Shown: piece by piece, positions 1-6,001 of the stretch
Position numbering within the stretch: the first letter of the stretch is position 1
Layout of the letters: every line of letters starts with the position of its first letter
NCBI GenBank assembly: GCA_030616825.1
Contig: JAUWWO010000005.1
Coordinates: 1-9,659 of the forward strand
Length of the DNA stretch: 9,659 bases
Source: Candidatus Margulisiibacteriota bacterium
GTDB taxonomy: Bacteria > Margulisbacteria > WOR-1 > JAUWWO01
Direction of reading: 5' to 3'
The notes under the pieces: model-generated
The model's database searches: none
What the model was told of the DNA's origin: nothing
What the model saw: only the letters and a program-made list of their open reading frames with translations
Position numbers and translations under genes: made by a program

Positions 1-1
1 G

Positions 2-601
2 GGCAGAGCTCTTATTAGAACGCTTTTTCTTTTTCCCTGGATAGTTCCAACCTATGTTGTAGGTCTTCTTTGGATGTTTATGTGGCAGAGGGGCATTGGT
101 ATTATAAATGTACTATTAGTTGATGTCTTTCATATTTTGCCTTTAAAACCTTTCTGGCTAATAGGGCCAAACACAATCTGGGCGATCATAATCCCAACAA
201 TTTGGAGATACTGGCCGCTTTCGATGCTCATCCTTTTGGCCGGACTCCAGCAGATACCCGATGAGCTCTATGAAGCCGCAGATATTGATGGCGCTTCGCC
301 TTGGAGAAAATTCTGGATGATAACCTGGCCACTGCTGAAGCCGGTCTGGGCGATACTCATTCTTTTTGGCCTTATATATAATGTATATTCTTTCAACATC
401 GTGATCATGATGTTTGGTTTTGGGGCGGGGTTTCCGGGTGAGTGGGGAGACCTGATGATGACAAATATATTTAGAAATTCATTTCAGAGGTGGGATTTCG
501 GCAGGGGTGCTGCGACTTCGGTTCTACTCCTTATCACTATGATAGTTATTGTGAATATCTGGTTCAGATACTATAAAGCAAGCGAAGAGAAAGTTAAATA
601 G
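2..601 (+). CDS. MalF-type carbohydrate ABC transporter permease, 3' part (5' end outside window)
   Basis: Inner-membrane permease subunit of a binding-protein-dependent sugar importer (CUT1/MalF family). The frame is open from base 2, so the 199 visible codons are the C-terminal part of a protein of usually about 290-320 residues. The first visible residues (RTLFLFPWIVPTYVVGLLW) form a membrane helix typical of the family. The cytoplasmic EAA loop, which docks on the ATPase, is clear at bases 263-343: ELYEAADIDGASPWRKFW followed by a WPLLKP ending. Further hydrophobic segments follow, and the tail (YYKASEEKVK) is cytoplasmic and charged. The stop is 5 bases before the next permease, whose AGGA ribosome-binding sequence overlaps this stop, so the two are probably translationally coupled. 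The transported sugar cannot be read from the permease itself; the downstream hydrolase suggests beta-glycan or beta-mannan oligosaccharides. The family call is secure, the substrate is inference. Confidence 0.93.
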   Translation, partial: GRALIRTLFLFPWIVPTYVVGLLWMFMWQRGIGIINVLLVDVFHILPLKPFWLIGPNTIWAIIIPTIWRYWPLSMLILLAGLQQIPDELYEAADIDGASPWRKFWMITWPLLKPVWAILILFGLIYNVYSFNIVIMMFGFGAGFPGEWGDLMMTNIFRNSFQRWDFGRGAATSVLLLITMIVIVNIWFRYYKASEEKVK

Positions 602-606
602 GAATT

Positions 607-2418
607 ATGATTAAAATACCATATTATTTAAAACAACGAATAACACATTACCTCATTCACGTGGTCATGATCGCCTTTCTCATAGCTTCTCTTTTCCCGA
701 TCGGATGGATGTTATTCAATTCTTTCAAGGATAATACTGCGATACTTTCCGGAAAGATTCCATTGAACCGTGCGGCTAATAATTGTGTGAAGTTAGAGAC
801 AGATGATAAGTTTTTGTGGGCATTTAGCTCAGATGGCGGCATAACAAAGCTTGAAAAGAAAAACCTTTCCAGGGTAGGGTATGTATCAGCAAAGACGCAT
901 GCCATATCGTTTGATTCTGACAAAAAGCACATCTGGGTCTCTTCTGCAACAAAAGGTCTAATCAAGATTGACAGAGAAAAACTTAAAGTTATCAAAAAGT
1001 TTAAATATCCTTTGTGGGGGGTGGATTTTAGTAAGGTTGCATCAACAGTGACACTCTCAGGCAAGAAAAAGGTTTGGACAGCAGTTGAATATAAGGGTCT
1101 TCAAAAAATATTAGAATTTAACAAAGAGACCAATCGTTTCCGACGACTGATAGATATTGAGTCAGAGTTTTCTCCTTTTGTAGTTAGGGCAATGGAGATC
1201 GTTGGCGATACCCTTTGGGTTGGAGGGAACCGAGGATTACTTGAAGTATCGCTTTCAAGTGGCAAGATCAGGAAGACCTATGTATTTAAGAGCGGTGGAG
1301 TTTATGCACAAGTTTCTTCCATGGCTCGAACTGGAGAAAAGCTCTTTCTTGGTACATCAATTGGAGTATATGAGTTTTCACTCCATAGCAAAAGCGTGGT
1401 AAGGAAATACACCTTGGCATCCGGGTTGATCTCTGATCAAGTTAATTCTGTTTCAGTATCAAATAACCTTATATTTTTTGGGACTGGCGACGGGCTCTCA
1501 ATTTTAAATCTGAAAACAGATAAGATAAGCAGTGCCGCAGATCTTTTCGTCTCATTGGTTAACAGGAAAGTCGATTTTAAAAAATTAGTTCCCGCAGAAG
1601 TATTTTCTATTGCTCATGATCACAATCGGATCTTTGTTGGCACTACTCGTGGAAGGATAAGCGTTTTAGATATTGAAAAGCACTCGGTGATTGGATCTAG
1701 CACCCTTGATAGGGGTTATATTGTTGTAAGATGGCGAAATTATGTAGATATGTGGAAGAACATAGATTTTGGGCTATACTTGAGAAACTCTCTTATCATC
1801 TGTGGGATCGCAACGCTCTTTGCGATGGTTCTGGCCACCCTTGCGGGTTATTCGCTTTCGAGATTTAAGTTTCCTGGGTCAAAGCAATTTAGCCTTGGGA
1901 TACTTGCGACCCAGATGATCCCGGCTATAATGTACTTGATTCCAATATATATTACATTTGTTAAGATAACGGATTTCACTGGGATTCCAATCAAGGGGAC
2001 CCATTATGGCATAATACTTGTCTATTCGGCTTTCTTTGTCCCATTCAGCATCTGGATACTGCGGGGATTTTTTGCAGCTATACCTATAGAGCTTGAAGAG
2101 GCAGCGCGTATCGACGGCTGCAATCCGTTTCAGGTATTCTGGCATATAGTGCTCCCGCTTGCAGTGCCAGGGATCATTGCAACTGGTGTTTATATATTCT
2201 TAACTGCATGGGACGAACTGATGTTTGCCTGGGTCCTGACCAATGCGGACACGATGACCATACCCGTTGGCATCCGAAACTTCGTGGGAAATTATCAGAA
2301 TAGATTTGATCTTATGATGGCCGCTGCTTCTGTGGCTACTATTCCTGTGCTAATACTCTTCTTTATGCTGCAGAAGTATATAGTTAAAGGACTTACTGCA
2401 GGAGCGGTAAAGGGGTAA
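607..2418 (+). CDS. MalG-type carbohydrate ABC transporter permease with a seven-bladed beta-propeller inserted in its first periplasmic loop
   Basis: Second permease subunit of the sugar importer. At 603 residues it is about twice the usual 270-300. Residues 17-38 form membrane segment 1, followed by the family-typical FNSFKDN stretch. Family sequence then resumes only at about residue 374 (RWRNYVDMWKN, then LRNSLIICGIATLF as segment 2). The remaining segments and the EAA loop (residues 495-521, ELEEAARIDGCNPFQVFW and a final LPLAVP) are normal. Between them, residues 57-370 are soluble and contain seven similar blades (about 60-93, 98-133, 138-184, 192-230, 234-274, 277-314, 330-367), several with the pattern LWVGGNRGLLEV, LFLGTSIGVYEF, IFFGTGDGLSIL, IFVGTTRGRISV. 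This resembles the regulator-propeller repeats of glycan-sensing hybrid kinases. MalG topology places this loop outside the inner membrane. The ATG has a weak AGGA at 600-603. The hydrolase follows after 27 bases. The permease call is secure; the role of the propeller (sensor, or docking site for binding protein or enzyme) is unknown. Confidence 0.93.
   Translation: MIKIPYYLKQRITHYLIHVVMIAFLIASLFPIGWMLFNSFKDNTAILSGKIPLNRAANNCVKLETDDKFLWAFSSDGGITKLEKKNLSRVGYVSAKTHAISFDSDKKHIWVSSATKGLIKIDREKLKVIKKFKYPLWGVDFSKVASTVTLSGKKKVWTAVEYKGLQKILEFNKETNRFRRLIDIESEFSPFVVRAMEIVGDTLWVGGNRGLLEVSLSSGKIRKTYVFKSGGVYAQVSSMARTGEKLFLGTSIGVYEFSLHSKSVVRKYTLASGLISDQVNSVSVSNNLIFFGTGDGLSILNLKTDKISSAADLFVSLVNRKVDFKKLVPAEVFSIAHDHNRIFVGTTRGRISVLDIEKHSVIGSSTLDRGYIVVRWRNYVDMWKNIDFGLYLRNSLIICGIATLFAMVLATLAGYSLSRFKFPGSKQFSLGILATQMIPAIMYLIPIYITFVKITDFTGIPIKGTHYGIILVYSAFFVPFSIWILRGFFAAIPIELEEAARIDGCNPFQVFWHIVLPLAVPGIIATGVYIFLTAWDELMFAWVLTNADTMTIPVGIRNFVGNYQNRFDLMMAAASVATIPVLILFFMLQKYIVKGLTAGAVKG
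775..1716 (+). other. Inserted beta-propeller domain (seven blades) inside the MalG-type permease
   Basis: This stretch codes for residues 57-370 of the permease. It has no membrane segment and reads as seven consecutive blades. Each has a V/I-x-x-hydrophobic strand, a short turn, a strand ending in a glycine (WVGG, FLGT, FFGT, FVGT), a G-hydrophobic strand, and a final strand with a polar turn (SSGK, NLKTDK, DIEK). The pattern matches Reg_prop/YVTN-like propellers in general form. Seven blades would close a complete propeller, which is consistent with an independently folding domain. Hand counts give lower G+C here than in the permease core: lines 961-1020 and 1081-1140 are 18/60 each, whereas 1801-1860 and 2101-2160 are 34/60 and 33/60. 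Confidence 0.8.
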
Positions 2419-2429
2419 GATAATCTGTA

Positions 2430-2436
2430 GAGGGGG
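2430..2436 (+). promoter_or_regulatory. Ribosome-binding site deciding the TTG start of the family 26 hydrolase
   Basis: GAGGGGG lies 9 bases before TTG at 2446. No ATG occurs before codon 12 of that frame, and starting there would cut into the signal peptide. The strong purine-rich site therefore supports the TTG start. Confidence 0.7.
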
Positions 2437-2445
2437 TTGTAAAAA

Positions 2446-4107
2446 TTGGTAAGAGTAAACATATTGTGGTTTTGTTTGATGATAATTATTGGATTGGCCA
2501 TTGCAGGTTCGGCTTTTTCACTTTCTAGAGCCCTGGGTACAAAACCCAACATCACTGAAATAGAAGGCAGCTTTGTTGGAATCTTTAGGCAAGATGCGCC
2601 AGCGAATATGGGTTTCATAAGAAAGTTTGAGAAGGATTCCGGCAAGAAGCCGGCAATGATAATGTGGTATCAGGATTGGTCCTGTAAGTTTCCTAAGGAT
2701 GCCTGTGACAATGCTTGGGCTTATGGTGCTGTGCCACATATTGTTTGGGAACCGTGGTACTGGGGGGATATGGAAACAATAAAACTGGACAACATAAACA
2801 GAGGAGAATTTGATGACTATATAAAATCATGGGCAGAGGCCATCAAGGCATGGGGCAATCCTATATTCTTGCGAGTTGGCCACGAGTTTAATATAGATGG
2901 TTATCCGTGGGGAGTAATAAATAATGATAAGGATCCTAAAAAGTATATAAAAGCTTACAGACGAGTTGTTGACATATTCAAGAAGGAAGGAGTAAGCAAC
3001 GTAAAGTGGGTCTGGTGCTTCATGAATTTCTCTTATCCAGATGAACCATGGAACGATTATGAAGCTGCTTATCCTGGAGATGATTATGTAGACTGGATTG
3101 GTATAGATGGCTATAACTGGGGAACAACTCAAACGTGGAGTGACTGGCAGTCGTTCCAATATCTGTTCAGAGACCAGATGCGGCGGATGAGAAAACTGCA
3201 TCCCACAAAGCCGATAATGGTTGCGGAATTCGCTTCAACTGAAAAAGGTGGGGATAAGGCCGTCTGGACAAAGAAAATTCCGCAATTTCTCAAGGTCAGC
3301 ATGAAGGACATAGCCGCAATCATCTGGTTTGATATAAGAAAAGAAACAGACTGGAGAATTAAATCATCAGAGGGCTCTCTTAAAGCTTTTAAGCAGATAA
3401 TGGAGGACGAGTATTTCTTGTCTTCCGGAGAAGCACTCGCAAATTTTATTGTAGGAGAAAAAAAGAGAGAGAGGAAGCTTGCCAAAGCACTTGAAGCTAA
3501 ATCAGAGATAAAACTAGATGGAGATCTTTCTGATTTCTCAGACACTTCCCCGATCTATCTTAATCAGAGAGAGGATTTTAAGGAAGGGATAGCATGGTGG
3601 GGAACAAAGGATTTGAGCGGCAAGATATTTATCAAGTGGGACAATGATAACCTTTATATTGCTGCAAAGGTTAATGATAATTATCCATTTGTAAATCAGA
3701 AACGGCGTGGCGATATCTGGAATGGCGATGCAATAGAGTTTGTTCTTTCAACTAATCCAAAGGCAGATCCAGTGAGGCAGGAGTTTTCAGGCAACGACTA
3801 CCAGATAGGTCTTGGAACCGGTGATGGCAAGGAGAATTCTCCCTCGATCTGGATATGGCAGAAGTACTCTCAGCCAAAAGGAAGCAAGATCGTAGTTAAG
3901 AAAACATCAACTGGTTATAATCTAGAAGCAATGATTCCATGGGAATCGTTTACCAAGTTCAGGCCGCGTTCCGGAGTAAAGGTGGATTTTGACATAGCCC
4001 TTGATGATGCGGACACTGCCGAGAGAAAAGCCCAGCTCATCTGGAACGGTGATTATGCGTTTTATCGAGACCCGAGTGTCTGGGGAACACTGCAATTCAG
4101 CGAGTAA
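2446..4107 (+). CDS. Exported glycoside hydrolase family 26 enzyme with C-terminal CBM9-like domain
   Basis: Predicted secreted endo-acting hydrolase of the GH26 (beta/alpha)8 clan, a family of beta-1,4-mannanases with some lichenases and xylanases. Residues 1-24 form a signal peptide (hydrophobic FCLMIIIGLAIAG, possible cleavage after GSA); no convincing lipobox is seen. The catalytic domain covers about residues 40-325. The acid/base motif FLRVGHEFN carries Glu147 after His146, and PIMVAEFAS carries the likely nucleophile Glu261. Aromatic subsite patches (WEPWYWG, DGYNWG, IIWFD) fit a glycan cleft. A charged linker (about 337-355) leads to a beta-sandwich at 355-553 with family 9 hallmarks: IKLDGDLSDF, KWDNDNLYIAAKV, DIWNGDAIEFVL, and a C-terminal WNGDYAFY...WGTLQF. 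The TTG start is chosen on the ribosome-binding site. It shares the permease operon, 27 bases downstream, and ends in tandem TAA stops before a terminator. Released oligosaccharides are probably the cargo of the transporter. Family assignment is strong; beta-mannan as substrate is inferred. Confidence 0.88.
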   Translation: MVRVNILWFCLMIIIGLAIAGSAFSLSRALGTKPNITEIEGSFVGIFRQDAPANMGFIRKFEKDSGKKPAMIMWYQDWSCKFPKDACDNAWAYGAVPHIVWEPWYWGDMETIKLDNINRGEFDDYIKSWAEAIKAWGNPIFLRVGHEFNIDGYPWGVINNDKDPKKYIKAYRRVVDIFKKEGVSNVKWVWCFMNFSYPDEPWNDYEAAYPGDDYVDWIGIDGYNWGTTQTWSDWQSFQYLFRDQMRRMRKLHPTKPIMVAEFASTEKGGDKAVWTKKIPQFLKVSMKDIAAIIWFDIRKETDWRIKSSEGSLKAFKQIMEDEYFLSSGEALANFIVGEKKRERKLAKALEAKSEIKLDGDLSDFSDTSPIYLNQREDFKEGIAWWGTKDLSGKIFIKWDNDNLYIAAKVNDNYPFVNQKRRGDIWNGDAIEFVLSTNPKADPVRQEFSGNDYQIGLGTGDGKENSPSIWIWQKYSQPKGSKIVVKKTSTGYNLEAMIPWESFTKFRPRSGVKVDFDIALDDADTAERKAQLIWNGDYAFYRDPSVWGTLQFSE

Positions 4108-4125
4108 TAATCGATCAGCAAAAAC

Positions 4126-4160
4126 AAAAAGCACGGCTCCATAAGAAGTCGTGCTTTTTT
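4126..4160 (+). terminator. Rho-independent terminator ending the permease-hydrolase operon
   Basis: The left arm AAAAAGCACGGCT (4126-4138) pairs with the right arm AGTCGTGCTTTTT (4147-4159) with one G-U pair, around the 8-base loop 4139-4146. The right arm merges into a run of six T (4155-4160). It starts 19 bases after the first stop of the hydrolase gene. The A-run before the stem means it could also work for transcription from the opposite strand. Confidence 0.9.
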
Positions 4161-4231
4161 GATTTCAGAAATTTCAGTTTTTTTGAAATTCAGCTCAATT
4201 TTTCTCGATATCTATATAAAGAGACCTTTCG

Positions 4232-4261
4232 TTGACATAAATATCATCACTGTGTTACGAT
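4232..4261 (+). promoter_or_regulatory. Likely sigma-70 promoter for the carbohydrate-binding lipoprotein unit
   Basis: A perfect -35 box TTGACA (4232-4237) is followed after 18 bases by TACGAT (4256-4261), 4 of 6 matches to the -10 consensus. Transcription would start near 4268, about 25 bases before the ATG at 4294. That leaves room for the strong ribosome-binding site AAAGGAG (4278-4284). The position directly after a terminator supports an independent unit. The -10 box is imperfect. Confidence 0.6.
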
Positions 4262-4293
4262 TTGTCTATTCTTAAAGAAAGGAGAAGTTTTAT

Positions 4294-4980
4294 ATGAAAA
4301 GAATGTTAGTTCCTTTTATAGTTGTCTCCTTCCTCGCTTGCGGTTTCGGTGGTCCTGCGCCAGAAGCTCCTCCGTCAGCTCCCTCTGAAGGCGTGTACTT
4401 GATCGATGATTTTGAGAACGGAAATATCAGTGATCCCGAATGGTGGAAGTTTGACAATGTTACCCTGACTGTCGTGGACAATTCTTCTGCTCGTGGTGGC
4501 GACTCAGAGGTAGCAGGGGAAGTTGGAAAGTATTCATTAAAGATCAAGGGCAGAGCAAGCAACTGGTATGCAGGCGGATGCGGTACGTACCTTGCAAGGC
4601 CCAAAACCAATTATTCAGTTTATAACGCATTTCAGATAGATGTGTATGGGAATGGTCCGGGCTCCGGGACCCTTCAGATAGAACTCTACGATGACGATAA
4701 TGCCAACTGGCAGGTAGAACAGGATCCCAAGAAAAACTATATGCCCACATATGACGACAAGCTCCAATGTCAAATAATTATTAATTGGAAAGGTTGGAAG
4801 AGGCTCACACTGCCAATAGCTGACTTTGACGATGTTAACCCTGAAGTTGGAGATGATATATGGAACCCGGGACAGAAGGGTGGCTCTGGAGGATTTCTAC
4901 AGATTCAGCTTATTGCACTTGGTCCAAAGAAGACCGGAGATATTAATTATAATATAGATAATATAGTGTTGGTGAGATAG
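4294..4980 (+). CDS. Probable lipoprotein with carbohydrate-binding jelly-roll domain (CBM11/CIA30-like)
   Basis: Protein of 228 residues, predicted to be exported and probably lipid-anchored. The N-terminus is a short signal peptide ending SFLAC, with Cys16 as the putative lipidated residue; Phe and Leu at -3 and -2 make the lipobox atypical. A Pro/Ala-rich tether follows (residues 20-31). Residues 34-228 form one beta-sandwich of the galactose-binding-like type. YLIDDFENGN at the start and NYNIDNIVLVR at the end are the usual opening and closing strands of such domains (family 11 or CIA30-like). Central features are YSLKIKGRASNWY, FQIDVYGNGPGSGTLQIEL and WKRLTLPIADF. No catalytic motif is visible, so a sugar-binding role is more likely than an enzymatic one. 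The start follows AAAGGAG by 9 bases. The next gene begins 42 bases downstream and is probably co-transcribed. The fold is fairly safe; the ligand is unknown. Confidence 0.75.
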   Translation: MKRMLVPFIVVSFLACGFGGPAPEAPPSAPSEGVYLIDDFENGNISDPEWWKFDNVTLTVVDNSSARGGDSEVAGEVGKYSLKIKGRASNWYAGGCGTYLARPKTNYSVYNAFQIDVYGNGPGSGTLQIELYDDDNANWQVEQDPKKNYMPTYDDKLQCQIIINWKGWKRLTLPIADFDDVNPEVGDDIWNPGQKGGSGGFLQIQLIALGPKKTGDINYNIDNIVLVR

Positions 4981-5010
4981 TTTGCGAGAAAGATCAACTA
5001 TACATGAATC

Positions 5011-5016
5011 AAGGTG
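5011..5016 (+). promoter_or_regulatory. Ribosome-binding site favouring GTG 5023 as start of the barrel-like gene
   Basis: AAGGTG lies 6 bases before GTG at 5023. A longer in-frame start, GTG at 5014, would sit inside this motif and has no ribosome-binding sequence at a useful distance, the nearest purine run (GAGAAAG, 4985-4991) being 22 bases away. Starting at 5023 gives MLKRILLF, a more typical signal-peptide beginning. Confidence 0.6.
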
Positions 5017-5022
5017 TTAATA

Positions 5023-5925
5023 GTGCTCAAGAGAATTTTATTATTTGTTCTAGTAATATTTATTTGTTTTTTATTGGGAAGCAAAGCTTTTGCTTTTGAG
5101 TTTTTTAAGCCATGGGGATATGTCTGGATAAACGGCGCGAATTATAAGACCAATCTGGAGAAAGACGATTTTAATTCTCAGCTTGGAAGAGTTGAAACTA
5201 AGATAGGGGTTTCCATCTGGCCGCTCTGGAGGGGGGCAAGCATTCAACCTTACTTCGCTTACTACGGAGTTGCTTCAGCTGACAAACATTCCTGGAATAA
5301 CAATAATGTATCAGGTATTGGTGTTCAGGTGATGCCCCTTCTTGGCTTTAACGAATTAGGTTGGCTTCAGGATTTAAAAGTTTTCTGGGAAACACTCTCA
5401 GTACAATGGATGAGCGAAGACGAGACCGATCCAAGAGACAATCCCGAGTATAACTACACCACTGATTCCCGAATAGGTTTGGATATCTGGCAAGAGTGGA
5501 ATCAACCAGGCCCATATAAGGTAGAAAATAGACATATGCTTTGGGGAGAGCTCTGGGCCAGACTTTCTTACAGGAATACAAATTTTGGTTATGATAAATT
5601 TGATAATTGGCTTTTTTCTTTTCAACCCAAGGTAGGTATCTACACGTGGAAATTTTTAAATAATTTTAGCTTTGAACCCTATTTTAAGGCGGATTTGGTA
5701 ATATCAGGCAAATCAGGTAAAGACTTTTCATATTGTAATAATGTTACCTATGGACTGGGCATTAGAATACGGCCTTTTTTGAGCGGTTATATTTTTGGAG
5801 AAGATTTCCAGGCATTAAAGAAATTAAAGCTATTCGTTGAAGTGTTATCGGTTTCATATCTTAAGGAAAGAGGCGAGGTTGACCACGATTTCAGGTTTGG
5901 CTTCGATTTCAGTTTTGGCAGATAA
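5023..5925 (+). CDS. Secreted beta-rich protein made of two tandem copies, probable outer-membrane beta-barrel
   Basis: Protein of 300 residues from GTG 5023. A signal peptide (MLKRILLFVLVIFICFLLGSK, possible cleavage after AFA) is followed by a mature part rich in Trp, Tyr and Phe in alternating patterns and ending in FGFDFSFGR, as expected for barrel strands. The mature protein is an internal duplication. Residues 31-157 and 174-300 share landmarks in the same order: WGYVW/WGELW, NYKTN/SYRNTN, KIGV/KVGI, QPYF/EPYF, NNVSGIGVQVMP/NNVTYGLGIRIRP, LKVFWETLSV/LKLFVEVLSV, and DSRIGLDIW/DFRFGFDFS. I do not recognise a named family with certainty. The 'LFxExLSV' type strands recall C-terminal domains of NfrA-like outer-membrane proteins, but this is weak. 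It probably shares the promoter of the preceding lipoprotein, which suggests a surface role in glycan capture or passage. No enzyme motif is visible. Confidence 0.75.
   Translation: MLKRILLFVLVIFICFLLGSKAFAFEFFKPWGYVWINGANYKTNLEKDDFNSQLGRVETKIGVSIWPLWRGASIQPYFAYYGVASADKHSWNNNNVSGIGVQVMPLLGFNELGWLQDLKVFWETLSVQWMSEDETDPRDNPEYNYTTDSRIGLDIWQEWNQPGPYKVENRHMLWGELWARLSYRNTNFGYDKFDNWLFSFQPKVGIYTWKFLNNFSFEPYFKADLVISGKSGKDFSYCNNVTYGLGIRIRPFLSGYIFGEDFQALKKLKLFVEVLSVSYLKERGEVDHDFRFGFDFSFGR
5113..5493 (+). repeat. First copy of the internal duplication in the barrel-like gene
   Basis: This codes for residues 31-157 of the barrel-like protein. It runs from WGYVW to the strand DSRIGLDIW and is matched at about 143-150 residue spacing by the second copy. 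The similarity is clear at protein level. I saw no long identical DNA between copies, so the duplication is old. Confidence 0.7.
5542..5922 (+). repeat. Second copy of the internal duplication in the barrel-like gene
   Basis: This codes for residues 174-300. It runs from WGELW to the C-terminal FDFSFGR. Relative to the first copy it has extra residues before LKLFVEVLSV (around GYIFGEDFQALKK), which shifts the spacing from 143 to about 150. Confidence 0.7.
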
Positions 5926-5967
5926 GTTTTCCTATCTTTTCTTGATCTTCATAAATTCACAAGCAAT

Positions 5968-5995
5968 TTCTTAAAGTTATGTTATATGTTAGAAT
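5968..5995 (+). promoter_or_regulatory. Extended -10 promoter directly before pth
   Basis: TAGAAT (5990-5995) matches the -10 consensus in 5 of 6 positions and is preceded by TG one base upstream (5987-5988), the extended -10 element. The -35 region is poor (TTCTTA, 5968-5973). The expected start of transcription is near 6002, the A of the pth ATG, and no purine-rich ribosome-binding site precedes that ATG. Confidence 0.45.
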
Positions 5996-6001
5996 TAAAG
6001 C

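Noticed and set aside
657..1064. Minus-strand open frame of 135 codons inside the propeller insert
   Set aside because: It lies opposite a continuous, motif-bearing permease frame and its translation shows no recognisable domain or ribosome-binding site. It is a shadow.
1202..1402. Plus-strand frame of 66 codons within the propeller region, considered as a sign of frameshift
   Set aside because: The main frame keeps the blade pattern through this stretch (VGDTLWVGG, EKLFLGT), so no frameshift is needed.
607..2418. Possibility that the permease is two genes or an assembly chimaera
   Set aside because: There is no stop or start at either junction, the frame is retained on both sides, and exactly seven blades fit between two matching halves of one MalG-type protein. 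Only read mapping could exclude it fully.
5014..5022. Longer start at GTG 5014 for the barrel-like gene
   Set aside because: The only suitable ribosome-binding motif (5011-5016) overlaps this codon and is correctly spaced for GTG 5023.
5926..6001. Possible terminator after the barrel-like gene
   Set aside because: The T-rich run near 5926-5940 has no GC-containing stem before it, and I found no convincing hairpin in this gap.
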